The notes under the pieces were generated by a model that was not told where the DNA came from, did not search any database, and saw only the letters and a program-made list of their open reading frames with translations. A DNA stretch of 64,000 bases from Miscanthus floridulus (lineage: Eukaryota > Streptophyta > Magnoliopsida > Poales > Poaceae). Of the stretch, positions 12,000-22,288 are shown piece after piece. The number at the start of each line of letters is the position of its first letter. The stretch's first letter is position 1. The DNA is taken from positions 75,905,368 through 75,969,367 of the forward strand of contig NC_089583.1 in assembly GCF_019320115.1 (NCBI RefSeq), given 5' to 3'. Both the position numbers and the translations under genes were made by a program.

Positions 12000-12660
12000 T
12001 CATAAAGACCATTGGGGGCTACTATCGGTATATTGGGCCTCGGGTACCCTCTCTAAGGAGAAGGCCCAAACTGAACGGGATGCGCCAAACCTACTAAGGA
12101 GAAGGCCCAAACTGAACAAGGTACATCAACTACATGGAAGACAAGGCATCGACCGAATATGCTTAGAAGTCTAGTAAATCATATTGATCCATTTAGATTC
12201 GACTAGATCTCCTTGTAACAAACTATGAAAAATATAGATTTAGGTCATTCAGCATTCCATCTATAAATGTTGATTTATTAGTCAGACAATAAATCTTACA
12301 ACTACCACCTTCATCGTCGCCATGCCAATTCTAGGCTCCTCTTCTTCTCTAGTCAATGTCTCCGCCGCCGGCACCGCCCAACCTGCCTCTCCCACCGTCC
12401 GGCGGGCAGCGACTGCCACCGCCCTCAGTTTGGTTAGTGACCTCTTTGTTCTAAGCCAAGAAAGCATGGAACTCCGCCCCAAAAAATTCAAACCCTAATG
12501 CCGACAAGCTCCTTTGTTTCTGACGATGGTGGCCGCAGGTGAGATCTCCATCCTTTTTGTCCTCTTTTTATGGCCATGCCCGCACAGCTTAATTCTACGC
12601 ACGAGATTAAGGATTCACCTAGTTATTTGTACCTAACCAAACTACTGGTGTTTGCCTTCC
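12000..12660. other. LTR-like remnant then unassigned sequence
   Basis: Near 12013 the words GGGGGCTACTATCGG and GCCTCGGGTACC recall the polypurine tract and start of grass gypsy LTRs, and CAATAAATCTTAC near 12285 recalls an R-region. The segment is therefore perhaps a fragment of an LTR. From 12311 to 12660 a GC-rich patch contains an ORF starting MPILGSSSSLVNVS that I do not recognise. Confidence 0.3.
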
Positions 12661-13320
12661 GCCAGACACCTTTTAATTAACCGTGGACCAAACAAAGGCT
12701 TGGGACAAGAGAGTACCACATATAACTATACAGTAGAGAAGTTGAGCGGGCATGTACGTGACGAGACATACGAAATCGCGCGTACCATCGTAGGTACTGC
12801 TCTGCGATTCAGAGACCACCCAGATATACATATGTTTTTCAACACGCATTGCCTGGCTGACCACGTGTCCCTACAGTGCACCCACACTGTAGCCGCCCTA
12901 GCATCGATCGACCCCAATAATGCCTTCATCATTTCCTTCCTAACTCCTCTCCATACCGCGCACACCAACGCCACGCAGCTACCTCTAGGGCTCTCTCCTA
13001 GCCCAAAGCTTTCTGCAGTGACGCAACAGTAGCCGGTCGTCAGCGACGCCATTGCTCTGAATGCTCTGTGGCTCATGCCCTCACCCTCTCTCCCTCCCTG
13101 CGAAGTCACTGCCATAAACAAACAAACCAACACACACACGATATGTCCTAGCAAACACAACACCTAAAAGCTTCACTCTCACATCTTTCTGCTTCCTGTC
13201 CACAAACACACACACCGGCCCCTTTCACCATCTCTAGCTTTTTCGTCGATCTGTTTTTTCGACCTTGGCTTTCCTTCCCCTTTTAAAGCTTTGATGCACA
13301 CACCACACCGGCCAGTCGAA

Positions 13321-13347
13321 ATGGACACCCTCCACCTGTTGATGTGA
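13321..13347 (+). other. Upstream ORF 1 of the TCP gene (8 codons)
   Basis: It runs ATG to TGA, encoding MDTLHLLM, 167 bases before the main ATG. It is present unchanged in the second copy at 26786-26812. It matters only if the mRNA starts upstream of it. Confidence 0.35.
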
Positions 13348-13421
13348 AGATCTGTTTCATTTCCAGTGTAGTCTCACATGTGAGAGGAACGGATCCAGCA
13401 AGCGAATTGAAGAAGTTGACG

Positions 13422-13457
13422 ATGAGAAGCAGTAGCGCGCAGTGGCGGTACCGCTAG
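13422..13457 (+). other. Upstream ORF 2 of the TCP gene (11 codons)
   Basis: It runs ATG to TAG, encoding MRSSSAQWRYR, and ends 57 bases before the main start. It is identical in the second copy at 26887-26922. Confidence 0.35.
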
Positions 13458-13514
13458 AACTAGCTAGATCTCCTCTCTTACTAGCTAGAAGCTTGTACAA
13501 ACAGTGCACCACAG

Positions 13515-14309
13515 ATGTTACCTTACCCTAACCCTCACCATTTCGGCGTCTCCCAAGAACCCCCACACCCAAACCCTACCGGCTTCCCCATGCTTCCGCC
13601 AGGCGCGCATCTGGATCAGCACTACGTGGACCATCACTTCTTCCCCGGCCACGGCCACTTCAACTCCGAGACACTGGAGGCGGTGCTGAGGCCGACGCGC
13701 GCTGCTCCAGAGTGCGAGGCCGTAGTGGCTGCCGCCGCCGGCCAGGGCCAGGGCCACGGCCACGCCCGGGCGCGGAAGCGGCCGTTCCGGACGGACAGGC
13801 ACAGCAAGATCCGGACGGCGCAGGGCGTGCGCGACCGCCGGATGCGGCTGTCCCTCGACGTCGCGCGCGACTTCTTCGCGCTGCAGGACCGGCTCGGCTT
13901 CGATAAGGCCAGCAAGACGGTGGACTGGCTGCTCACCCAGTCCAAGCCGGCCATCGAACGGCTCGCCGCCACCGAGCCCTCCCAGCGAAGCGTCGGCGGC
14001 AGCGACGACGCAGCTTTGTCACCCCCGACGTCAGGGGCGGCTGATGGATCAGGTAAGAGAGGAGGAGTTGCCGAGAAGTTGGGCTCCAGAAGTCCATCTC
14101 CATCAGCCGCCCCTGGATCAGGTAAGAGAGGAGGAGTTGCCGAGATGGAGCACACCTGCGAGCTGGACCGCCTCGTGTCGGCCGCACCAGTGCTTAGTGA
14201 GTACTACTACGGCCTCAGCGAGATGATGAGCAACGACAACGGAGGAGATGGCGACGACGATGGTGAGTACGAGGAAGACGGTGATTTCCTGGACGGTATG
14301 CAATATTAG
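13515..14309 (+). CDS. Class II (CYC/TB1-type) TCP transcription factor, BAD1/REP1-like
   Basis: The ORF encodes 264 residues with a complete TCP domain at about residues 88-150. This has the basic part [20 protein letters not shown], helix [18 protein letters not shown], the loop DKASKT and helix [20 protein letters not shown] proteins are plant-specific DNA-binding regulators of growth; the [13 protein letters not shown] form is closest to grass BAD1/WAB1, REP1 and TIG1, which act in branch angle, palea and tiller growth. The N-terminus is rich in His and Pro, and the C-terminus ends in an acidic [14 protein letters not shown] stretch. I see no arginine-rich R domain after the TCP domain, which many CYC/TB1 proteins have. 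That area instead holds a duplicated [10 protein letters not shown] (residues 178-187 and 201-210). Two GTAAGA sites there could be splice donors, so the true C-terminus may differ. The start is the first in-frame ATG. A second identical copy lies at 26980. Confidence 0.88.
   Translation: MLPYPNPHHFGVSQEPPHPNPTGFPMLPPGAHLDQHYVDHHFFPGHGHFNSETLEAVLRPTRAAPECEAVVAAAAGQGQGHGHARARKRPFRTDRHSKIRTAQGVRDRRMRLSLDVARDFFALQDRLGFDKASKTVDWLLTQSKPAIERLAATEPSQRSVGGSDDAALSPPTSGAADGSGKRGGVAEKLGSRSPSPSAAPGSGKRGGVAEMEHTCELDRLVSAAPVLSEYYYGLSEMMSNDNGGDGDDDGEYEEDGDFLDGMQY
14033..14144 (+). repeat. Interlaced inverted and direct repeat inside the TCP reading frame
   Basis: A 15-bp perfect inverted repeat (14033-14047, AGGGGCGGCTGATGG, and 14100-14114) surrounds a 52-base spacer. 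A 30-bp perfect direct repeat occurs at 14046-14075 and 14115-14144, starting GGATCAGGTAAGAG. The direct repeats are 69 bases apart, so the frame is kept (23 codons). Each direct repeat contains CAG|GTAAGA, a consensus-like 5' splice site (GT at 14053 and 14122). Confidence 0.9.
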
Positions 14310-16697
14310 TATGTACTAGCAGCTTGCATGGTTTCTACGTATGTAGTACTAGTAGCTGCTTGCAAGCTTACCTAGCTAGCTCTTTCTTTATCTGGCAAGC
14401 ACTTCTTCACTATCGTTAGTTCCTAGTATGCATGTGTACTCCTTTAAGTTAATGCTACTGGCAAATGCTGTGTCAGATGTTACTCTTGTGCTTTGATGTT
14501 ACTAGCTATCTGTTATTATGAATGTGCTCCGCTTGCTTTTGATTTTCCATTTGAGCATTCTTTTGGGTTTTTTATGAAGGTCAGGATAGACTAGCTAGGA
14601 AAGAAGGTTCCTTGTTTGACTGGATAATTTCATGAGTTGGGTCAACGCATATATATAGACACTAAATTATTTAAGGTCTTACCCAAATGTCTTTCTCCAA
14701 ACTTGATGATGTTGAAGATGCCATGAACGGTCAAACTGAAAGTTTCTTAACCTAGATTGTGTTCTCCTATTGCGTGTCAAAAACATTTCCTAATTTTGAT
14801 TGTGTAAAAATAAAATCTCGTATCCTTCTTATATTAGTGATAACATTGACTTGCTCATCTCATGTATCTTTCTAGTTGCGCGATGGTTTGCAGGGTGCAT
14901 TTGTTGAGTTGGATGATGGGTTCAAAGAACATGTTAAACAAGGCCATAAGATTTTTGAAATAAAAACACATGATAATTCAACGGATAAGAAAAATATGTT
15001 ACAATCTTTTTTAGTAATTCTAATTTCATAAAGTTATTAAAATACTTCTGTTCTGATCTTGTTGGGTTTTAATTTCATTGGTTGACATGGCAATTCTTAG
15101 GTCAAAAGGCAATGAGGAGTATATCAAACTTCAGCTAGATAATATGCATGGCACCAAAGAATGTCGTGTATGCTTATGAGCTCCATCCTAAATGCAATTA
15201 AAAACCAATGACAACAAAACTGCAGCCAGCAAATTACTTCTCCAATTTAGAATCAAGCTAGATTCCGTAAATAGATCAAACTTTCACCAGGTTCAGGTTG
15301 TTGGTGGAATAATTTGGTTTTGTTTTGTAGGTACTTCACCTGAACCATGCACTATACCTGTTCAAAATACTAGCTGTTATTGAAAAGTGAAATAACAAAA
15401 ATTCTCAAATTTATTTTGTTAGTTATTTCATCTTTATTTTGGATCGGAGCAACATCTTTGTTTGAAGTTGTTTTGAGGTTGAAAGTTCATGAAATATAGC
15501 TGGTCTTTAGTGAGCATAACGATGGCTTTTATATCATCACAAACTATACTTTTTCGTAAAAGGCTCTTAATTCATAATAGATGTAACTAAATTTACATTA
15601 TCAAAGTTGCATAACATGGTAACATGTAACCTTTCCAACATTACTCATACAAATTAATGGCATGAGAGAAATTCAGTTGAATAGCAAAAAGGGAAGTTAG
15701 TTTCATAACGATTACTAGATCGATGACTAATTCTCAGAATATATATATTTGTACCTATATATAAATATTATGTGCTGAAAGATGCAAAATGCTGAAACAT
15801 TTCTGTTATTTAAAAATGTGCCTATAACATTATAGTAGGTTTTTATACCATCTGTCGCATATTATACTAGTTTATTAGTAGGTTTAATAAATTATAAATA
15901 TATTAAATAAGAAGAAGGTTTAGTTACATTTTGGAGACAGTCTTGATGACAAAACAATACTACTCCTTATACATCATTGTAAGAAAAAACAACAGTGAAT
16001 ATTCATATGGGTTTAATTAGTAGGTAATTAATGCAATCGATGAAAATGAAGAGCATCTCTAGCAGATGCATGTATTATATATACAATATGTGAAACTAGC
16101 CAAGTAATAAAGATAATCTATCAGACCTAGGGAAAAATTAACCGCTACTAGGCTAATGTCCATCAGATTCTGTTAGCAAGTCCAATGCACTTTATAAGAT
16201 ATAAAATTAAAGGTTCAAAGAATTACCATGTACTTGATGTCTGATCTCTATTTTTCCAAGTATCAGACAAAATTACTGTGGTTTTAATCTTTTAGGTATA
16301 ATTTGATTCTCAGTTTTTTTTTCCTAAAGATTTTTTTTTCACTTTTATATAAATGTGCAAAGTATCAAAGTCACACAAATGAACCATTCATATATCTGCA
16401 ATTCTGCATTCATGACCAACCTCTCGGTTAACTGTAAAATATAGCTCGGCCAAGAAGAATTAATGCCCTAGGTCTAAATTGTTCTGAATTCTTGAAAAAC
16501 AAATCCTTAGATTTGTACACTTGTTTCATTCACAACCATGCAAGTAGCTGGACAAAAGAACATACAATAATAATTAAAAGGCCCACCTGTAAAGATGTGT
16601 GTGTGCCTTTTAATTAGGAATATATGGCATGCATCATGCATGATTTCACTTGGTATTTGCTTTTGCCTTTGTTATGTTTTCGTATACCAGTTGTTAC
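14310..16697. other. AT-rich intergenic sequence 3' of the TCP gene
   Basis: No gene, RNA or clear transposon was recognised. The first few hundred bases probably include the TCP 3' untranslated region. The sequence is almost unchanged in the second copy (27775-30162), with only small homopolymer differences. Confidence 0.5.
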
Positions 16698-16700
16698 ACT

Positions 16701-18369
16701 CACTACCGGATACGTCGAATTTGCCGAGTGTTTTTATGTTTGCCGAGTGTATTCTTTCGGGCACTCGGCAAACAAGTTCTTTGCCAAGTGCTGCGCTAAA
16801 AACACTCGGCAAAAAAAACCCTTGGTAAAGAGGAGGTTTGCCGAGTGTCAAAAAAAAAGCACTCGGCAAACAGGGGGTTTGTCGAGTGTTTTTTTTACAC
16901 TCGGCAAATCAATAAAATCTTTTTTCTGGGAAAGGAGAATAAAAAAATGCAAAAAAAACTTTGTCGAGTGCCCAGATCTAGCTATTCTGAATTCTCTTAT
17001 TTCTTGAATTTGTTTAGTATTTAGTAACCCGATACAAAATAAATAAAAAGAAAGGCCCTTTTTTCGAAAAAATTCGGATTTTTATACACATTAAAATGCT
17101 ATTTTCGTTCCGAATTATTACCTATTCTCTTTCATTATTATGAAATTCTATTGCCATTAGAATATTGATTGATAGACAATTAATAAAAAGAAAACTCTAA
17201 TAGAAAATGAAACGGTCGACCCAGACATAGACGGTCGACCCTAGGACACTCGGCAAAGGAAAAAAATATTTTTTCTGAGAAAGAAGGAGAAGAAAACAAT
17301 GAAAAAAAAACTTTGCCGCACTTGGCAAAGGAAAAAATCTTTTTTTTCTGGGAAAGAAGGAGAAGAAAAAAAATAAAAAAAAAACTTTGCCGAGTTCCCA
17401 GATCTAGGACACTCGGTAAAGGGAAAAAACCTTTTAACAGGCCCAGCGGACGCCCTCCCCCTCCCCTTCTTGATCCCCGCAGGCGGCCCGCCCCCTCCCC
17501 TTCTTCCCCCCGCCGTCGGCCCACCCCCCTCCCCTCCCTTCTTCCCCCGCCGACCGCCTGCCCCTCCCCCTCCTCCCCCTCTCTCTTCCCTGGATCCGGC
17601 GCGGCCGCCCCCTCCTCTCCCTCTCTTCCTCGGATCCCGCTCCCCCCTCCCCTCCCTCCCCTCCTCCCTCTCCGACGCCGGCGCGGACCCGCCCTCCCCT
17701 CATCCTGGATCCGGCACGGCCCCGCCCTCCTCCCTCTCTGGCGCGCCCCCCTCCTCCTCCCTCTCCCGGATCCGACGCGCCCCCTCCTCTCCTCCCTCTC
17801 CTGGATCCGGCGCGCCCCCTCCTCCTCCCTCTTCGGCGCGGCCCCGCCCTCCCCTCCACCCTCTCCCGGCCCTCCCTCTCCCGGATCCGACGGCGACGCC
17901 CCCCTTCCGGCCCTCCCTGTCTAGATCCGGCGGCGACGGGCGTGGTGGTGGTGGCGGGCGTGGCTGTTGCGGCGGCCTGGGCGTGGTTGCGCGGCGTGGT
18001 GGTGGTGCGGCGTGGTGGGGCCCTCCCTTCTTCCCTGGCGTGGTGGCGGCGGCGTAGATGGTGGTGGTGCGGCGTGGTGGGGCCCTCCCTTCTTCCCCGA
18101 CGTGGTGGCAGCGGCGTGGATGGTGGTGGGGCGGTGCTGGTGGTGCGGGCGTGGTGTCGGCGTGCCTTTTTATTTTTTTTGAAAAAAAGTTTGCCGAGTG
18201 TTTTTTTTTTTTTGCACTCGGCAAAAACACTCGACAAACTAGCGTTTGCTGTTAACAAGTTTGCCGAGGTGAACCCTTTGCCGAGTGTTTTTAGGACTTC
18301 GCCGAGTGCCCCTGGCACTCGGCAAATCTCCTGTATTGGCACTCGGCAAATCTCTTGTATCTTGTAGTG
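16701..18369. mobile_element. Non-autonomous CACTA (En/Spm) element with ACT target duplication
   Basis: The element starts CACTACCGGATACG at 16701 and ends with the inverse of CACTACAAGATAC at 18369. It is flanked by perfect 3-bp duplications ACT (16698-16700 and 18370-18372). Both ends hold many direct and inverted copies of TTTGCCGAGTG / CACTCGGCAAA, the hallmark of an abundant panicoid CACTA family. It encodes no transposase. The core at 17430-18165 is a GC-rich minisatellite (GGATCCGRCGCG-type units, then GGCGTGGTGG units). Long ORFs there are low-complexity Pro/Arg/Gly strings and not genes. Confidence 0.9.
17430..18165. repeat. Strand-asymmetric GC-rich minisatellite core of the CACTA element
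   Basis: The left half (17440-17930) is nearly all C and T on the plus strand, punctuated by GGATCCG at irregular 35-75 base spacing. The right half (17936-18165) switches to G and T, with two near-identical units of about 63 bases (17998-18060 and 18061-18123). The second copy lacks one 36-base unit of the left half. Confidence 0.75.
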
Positions 18370-18553
18370 ACTACTATTCTGCATATATATTGTTGAAGGC
18401 AATTGAAGCCATATATGATTTTCTGTAAAAGGAGTGCAAGCATGTAGTGTTTTGTTCTACTTTCTCCCGTTATTAATTCATGTAGTGTGTACAGAGCTGA
18501 TGCATGTAGCACTTTTATGAACTTTGCATAAATTTTCATTTATTTACAATATA

Positions 18554-18680
18554 CTCCATCCGTCCTTAAATGTTAGTCGCCACGATTTACGTGCCAATAA
18601 CTTTGACTCGATTTTATAAAAAATACGTGCAACATTCCTATCTTCAAATAAATTTATTAAAATACTAAATTCAACTATGA
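18554..18680. mobile_element. Stowaway-like MITE, cut by the assembly gap
   Basis: The terminal repeat CTCCATCCGTCC starts next to a TA at 18552-18553. Only 127 bases are present before the N run. The full element is at 31992-32209 in the second copy. Confidence 0.75.
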
Positions 18681-18780
18681 NNNNNNNNNNNNNNNNNNNN
18701 NNNNNNNNNNNNNNNNNNNNNNNNNNNNNNNNNNNNNNNNNNNNNNNNNNNNNNNNNNNNNNNNNNNNNNNNNNNNNNNN
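18681..18780. other. Assembly gap, 100 N
   Basis: Exactly 100 N separate the two copies. A round 100 usually marks a scaffold join of unknown size. Any ORF crossing it is meaningless. Confidence 0.99.
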
Positions 18781-18904
18781 CCAGACGATTCTACCCAAAT
18801 CGCCTAGGGGCTCGGGGGCTACACCCAACGTGTGCGCTCACACGCACCCACTGGCAAAATGAAAAATCCTCCAGACGATTCTACCCAAATCACCCGAGGG
18901 CTCT

Positions 18905-20069
18905 TGTCGAGGTTCATAAACCCAAGGGTCCCTAATGGGCCCGCTTTCTAGCAAAAGCTCGGCCCAGCAGATGATGTTGCGAACGACGCGCAACTCCTAG
19001 GGCTGGCCCAGATACCTAAATGACATGCCAGAAGACCGATCCTAGTCTTCGATTGGAAGGCCTAGACAAGGATGGGACAATGCTCGCTTTTGACTCTGAC
19101 CTACGTCTCCGACCAAAAGGCTTGGCCAAGGAGGGGCGACGCTCGCTTCTCTGACCGGAAGGCCTGGCCAGGGAGGGGCGACGCTTGCCTTCTGACTCTA
19201 ACCCGACTTCTCCGACTGAGAATACACCAAACCTCTGCTTATGGCTCTTCTCCGACTGGCTGTGGTCAGAGCCAACTGGGAATGACCGGCTAGGGACTGC
19301 CCGCTCGGTGAGGTCCCAAGAAATCAAGAGGAGCGGATAAAGGTAAGGCGCTCAAGTCAACCGCAATACTGAGGACCGTACCCTACACACCTATAGGATA
19401 GTACCACCAAGCCATGCCAGAAAGGGTGCTTTACAACCTTTTAGACATGTCAGAACATGAACAGTGTTGTGGGCACCAACATTTGTCATACCAGAAGAAC
19501 AGATAGAGCCTACCACATGCATCTAGCCATCAACAATATTGTGGGCGCCGACAAACCGTCTTGTACCCAATGGCGTGGGCAACAAGACTAGGTAGCACAC
19601 ACACTATCTCTCTCTCTCTCTTGTAAGGCCATCCCCCTAACCTATAAAAGGGGATGCACTCCCTCCAAGAAGGAGGACAATGGACGATGAACTGATCATT
19701 CCGACTCTCTCTGCTAGCTTTAGACATTTGAGCACTCGAACAGCTTTTACGGCTCTAGAACTCTAAAGCTACATAGAGCATATGTTCCAATACTTAGCGC
19801 ACATAGGAGCTCCCATCACTCTTGGCCCTTCGGTCCAGAGTCCGACTGGACCTCTAACACCTCCATCTTATTCCCTACTCATTTGTAACCCTACAACAAA
19901 CTTTGAGCACCTAGGCTCAGGAATAAAGTCACCGATCGACTCAAACTGGACGTAGGGCACGTTGCCTGAACCAGTATAAACCCTATGTCATTGAGTGCTA
20001 GGCCACATCAGATCACAACGTACGACAAAACTATAAATATTCACTTATTGGTCACTTTTCACACCGACA
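18905..20069 (+). mobile_element. Gypsy LTR, second copy
   Basis: This is the counterpart of 5405-6556, starting TGTCGAGG. The end reads CACCGACA where the first copy has CACCAACA. It is about 13 bases longer because of scattered single-base insertions. Confidence 0.75.
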
Positions 20070-20716
20070 AATAGAGTACCTAGTCGGTTCATCCACAATA
20101 GTACTCCTTTTGAGTGTTTGTTTGGGCGAGAATCAGAGCCTAGATCTCAAAGTTTTAGGGTGTGCTTGCTGGCCTAATCTATGTCTATTCAATTCGTATA
20201 AAGTCTAGTTCTACTCTAAATGATGTGTTTTTCTTGGATACAACAACTTCACAAAGGTTTCAAGTGCCTAGACGTGTCCACTAGGCATGTCTATCTTTCA
20301 CGGGATGTAGTGTTTGATGAAAATATGTTCCCTTTCTCTAAATTGCACCAAAATGTGGGAGCTCAACTTTGCTCTGAAATCAATCTCCTTGGTCTGAATT
20401 TGTTACCATATGAGGCTGAACCTATAGCGAACCATGCTACTAATTGTCATCCTAAAAACACTAATAGTCTTCATGATGTTGATGGTGAAAATTAGGAAGA
20501 AATTGCAGTTGGAGCAGACAAAAGTGGAGCCAGGATGGATGATATTGTCAGGTGTTGATTCCCTGACCATATTAGCTTTGGGGTCAATGCGGTCAAATTT
20601 GCCTTGGGTCACTTTCAGGTGATGCATAGGGGGAGCAATCTCCTCATCTCAGTGATTCTCGATGCAGCACACATCTTGATGAGGGTCCTACACATGGGGC
20701 TCCTAGGCACATTGTA
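20070..20716 (+). pseudogene. Copia integrase remnant, second copy
   Basis: This is the counterpart of 6557-7202, with the same HKGFKCLDVSTRHVYLSRD segment at 20220-20495. One extra G near 20551 (GTCAGGTG against GTCAGTG) shifts the broken frame. Confidence 0.8.
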
Positions 20717-22259
20717 CACTACTATAGGAATGGTTCCTAGGGGCGGCTAGGTGAGGCTTTGTAGAGGCGGCTCGGCCAGCCGTTCCTACCATATCGTCTC
20801 TACAAATCATGTATTTGTAGGGGCGGTTCCTAGACCGCCCTTACAAATCGATTTGTAGGGCAGCCATAGTACCAGCCGCCCCTATAATACCTGTTTGTAG
20901 GGGCGGTTCAGTCTAAAACCGCCCCTATAGTACATCTTTCCACCAAAAAAATTCAAATTTATAATTCAAATTCGACCAGAACATATATATATATATATGC
21001 ATATATAATTCAAATCTGACCACAAGCACAAGAGCATTATATAGACTACCATTACAAGTCTAATTCACAAGAATATATACAATCCATCGTTAAATAGACA
21101 TAATTGACAAGTCTAATTCGTTCTACAAGTCCAAACCATCCCACAAGGTAAGACCAATGTCAAATTCCGTACACATTGTTATCAACAACCTAGAGCTAGC
21201 CTTTCAGTCTTACGAAGGTGTTGGTACTGAGGATTTCTACACAAGTCAGAATCTCGGTCATGGTAGGTGCCTTTGACATGTACAATCTGGTCCAATATGA
21301 TGTTGCAAAGGTCGCCGACGGGCTCTAAGAGTTGGTCATTCCTTGTATGGGTCTTTTTTCATTTCTTTCTCTTCTTTCCACTACAAGAGAATAAGTTTTG
21401 GTTTAGTATTTCATATCATGTGCGAAGTTTTTATACTACGGGTGAAGAGATTCAAACTTACCCTTAAGGGGTGTCTCCTATAGGCACCGGTTTACTCATC
21501 ATAGAACATACATAGTATCCACAATGTACACTCCTAGGCTTCTGCTTAGGGCACTGTGTGTTTTGCATATGGAAATGTTAAGTAATGCTTTTGACAACCA
21601 TGTAATGGAGTACTAAAGTAAGTTACACTTACCGCACATAGTATTTTTATAGCTAGCCTTTTCTTCCTTATTGGATCACGCCTTCCGTGATGTTCATTGA
21701 CATAGAACCTGAATGCCCACAACTAGCTAAGTAGTATCTCTCTAAAGATTTAGTAAGCATAAGTAGTACTGATTCCTAGTGGGGGCTGTACAAGACATGT
21801 TTTATTTTATTTAACAAAGACATGTTCATCTAGGCAAAATTTAGCCGGTTAATACAACTGAACTGATACTCATCAATTGTCATCATGATACAATATCATA
21901 TGCTGCTTCTTCGGGATATTCCAATGGATCAGGTGTGGAACTAGTGCCATAGATGGTACAACAGCAACAAGGACCTAGAACCCATCCTCATTCCAGAATT
22001 TGCAAGGACAAGGTATAGACAGATACTACTATTCATTATAGACTACAGTATGTGTGTAAACTTGATAGAGCATTGTAAGGGTTCAAATAGGCACCATGGG
22101 TCTGGTACTCCCAAGATTAGAGGATTCCAAGATGAGCTAGCATCCTTCATCCCAGAGGAGGTGTTGACTAAAAATGGACCTTCATTTCACAATCCAAGAA
22201 GTACAAAAAAAGTTTATGATAAATCCATGTTTGACAAACTACTATAATATATACATTTT
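20717..22259 (+). mobile_element. CACTA-type terminus and interior, second copy
   Basis: This is the counterpart of 7203-8800. It starts CACTACTATAGG, has the same AGGGGCGGTT subterminal repeats, and a short (AT)8 tract at 20983-20998. The 65-codon ORF recurs unchanged at 22050-22247. Confidence 0.6.
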
Positions 22260-22288
22260 TCGTTATAACATATACATTACCGTAACAT

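Larger units (their letters stand above)
12661..13514 (+). promoter_or_regulatory. Upstream region and leader of the TCP gene
   Basis: No transposon is recognised here. The sequence becomes CT-rich and CACA-rich towards the gene, and a weak TATA-like TTTTAAAG lies at 13281-13288. Two short upstream ORFs (13321-13347 and 13422-13457) would lie in the leader if transcription starts near 13310. The transcription start cannot be fixed from sequence alone. Confidence 0.35.
5281..18680 (+). repeat. Upstream copy of the 13.4-kb duplication
   Basis: Every base from 5281 to the gap at 18681 has a counterpart in 18781-32117, in the same order and orientation. This includes the LTR, both copia remnants, both CACTA elements, the hAT-like element and the TCP gene. 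The copy ends abruptly within a MITE, at the first N. Confidence 0.97.

Noticed and set aside
13518..14303. Minus-strand and alternative-frame ORFs over the TCP gene
   Set aside because: They are shadow frames of the GC-rich TCP coding sequence; only the 264-codon plus frame carries a TCP domain.
17313..18402. Long low-complexity ORFs (203-322 codons) in the first CACTA element
   Set aside because: They are Pro/Arg/Gly strings made by the minisatellite core, open in several frames and not kept between the two copies.
18544..18862. ORFs crossing the N run
   Set aside because: They consist mainly of undefined residues and have no meaning.
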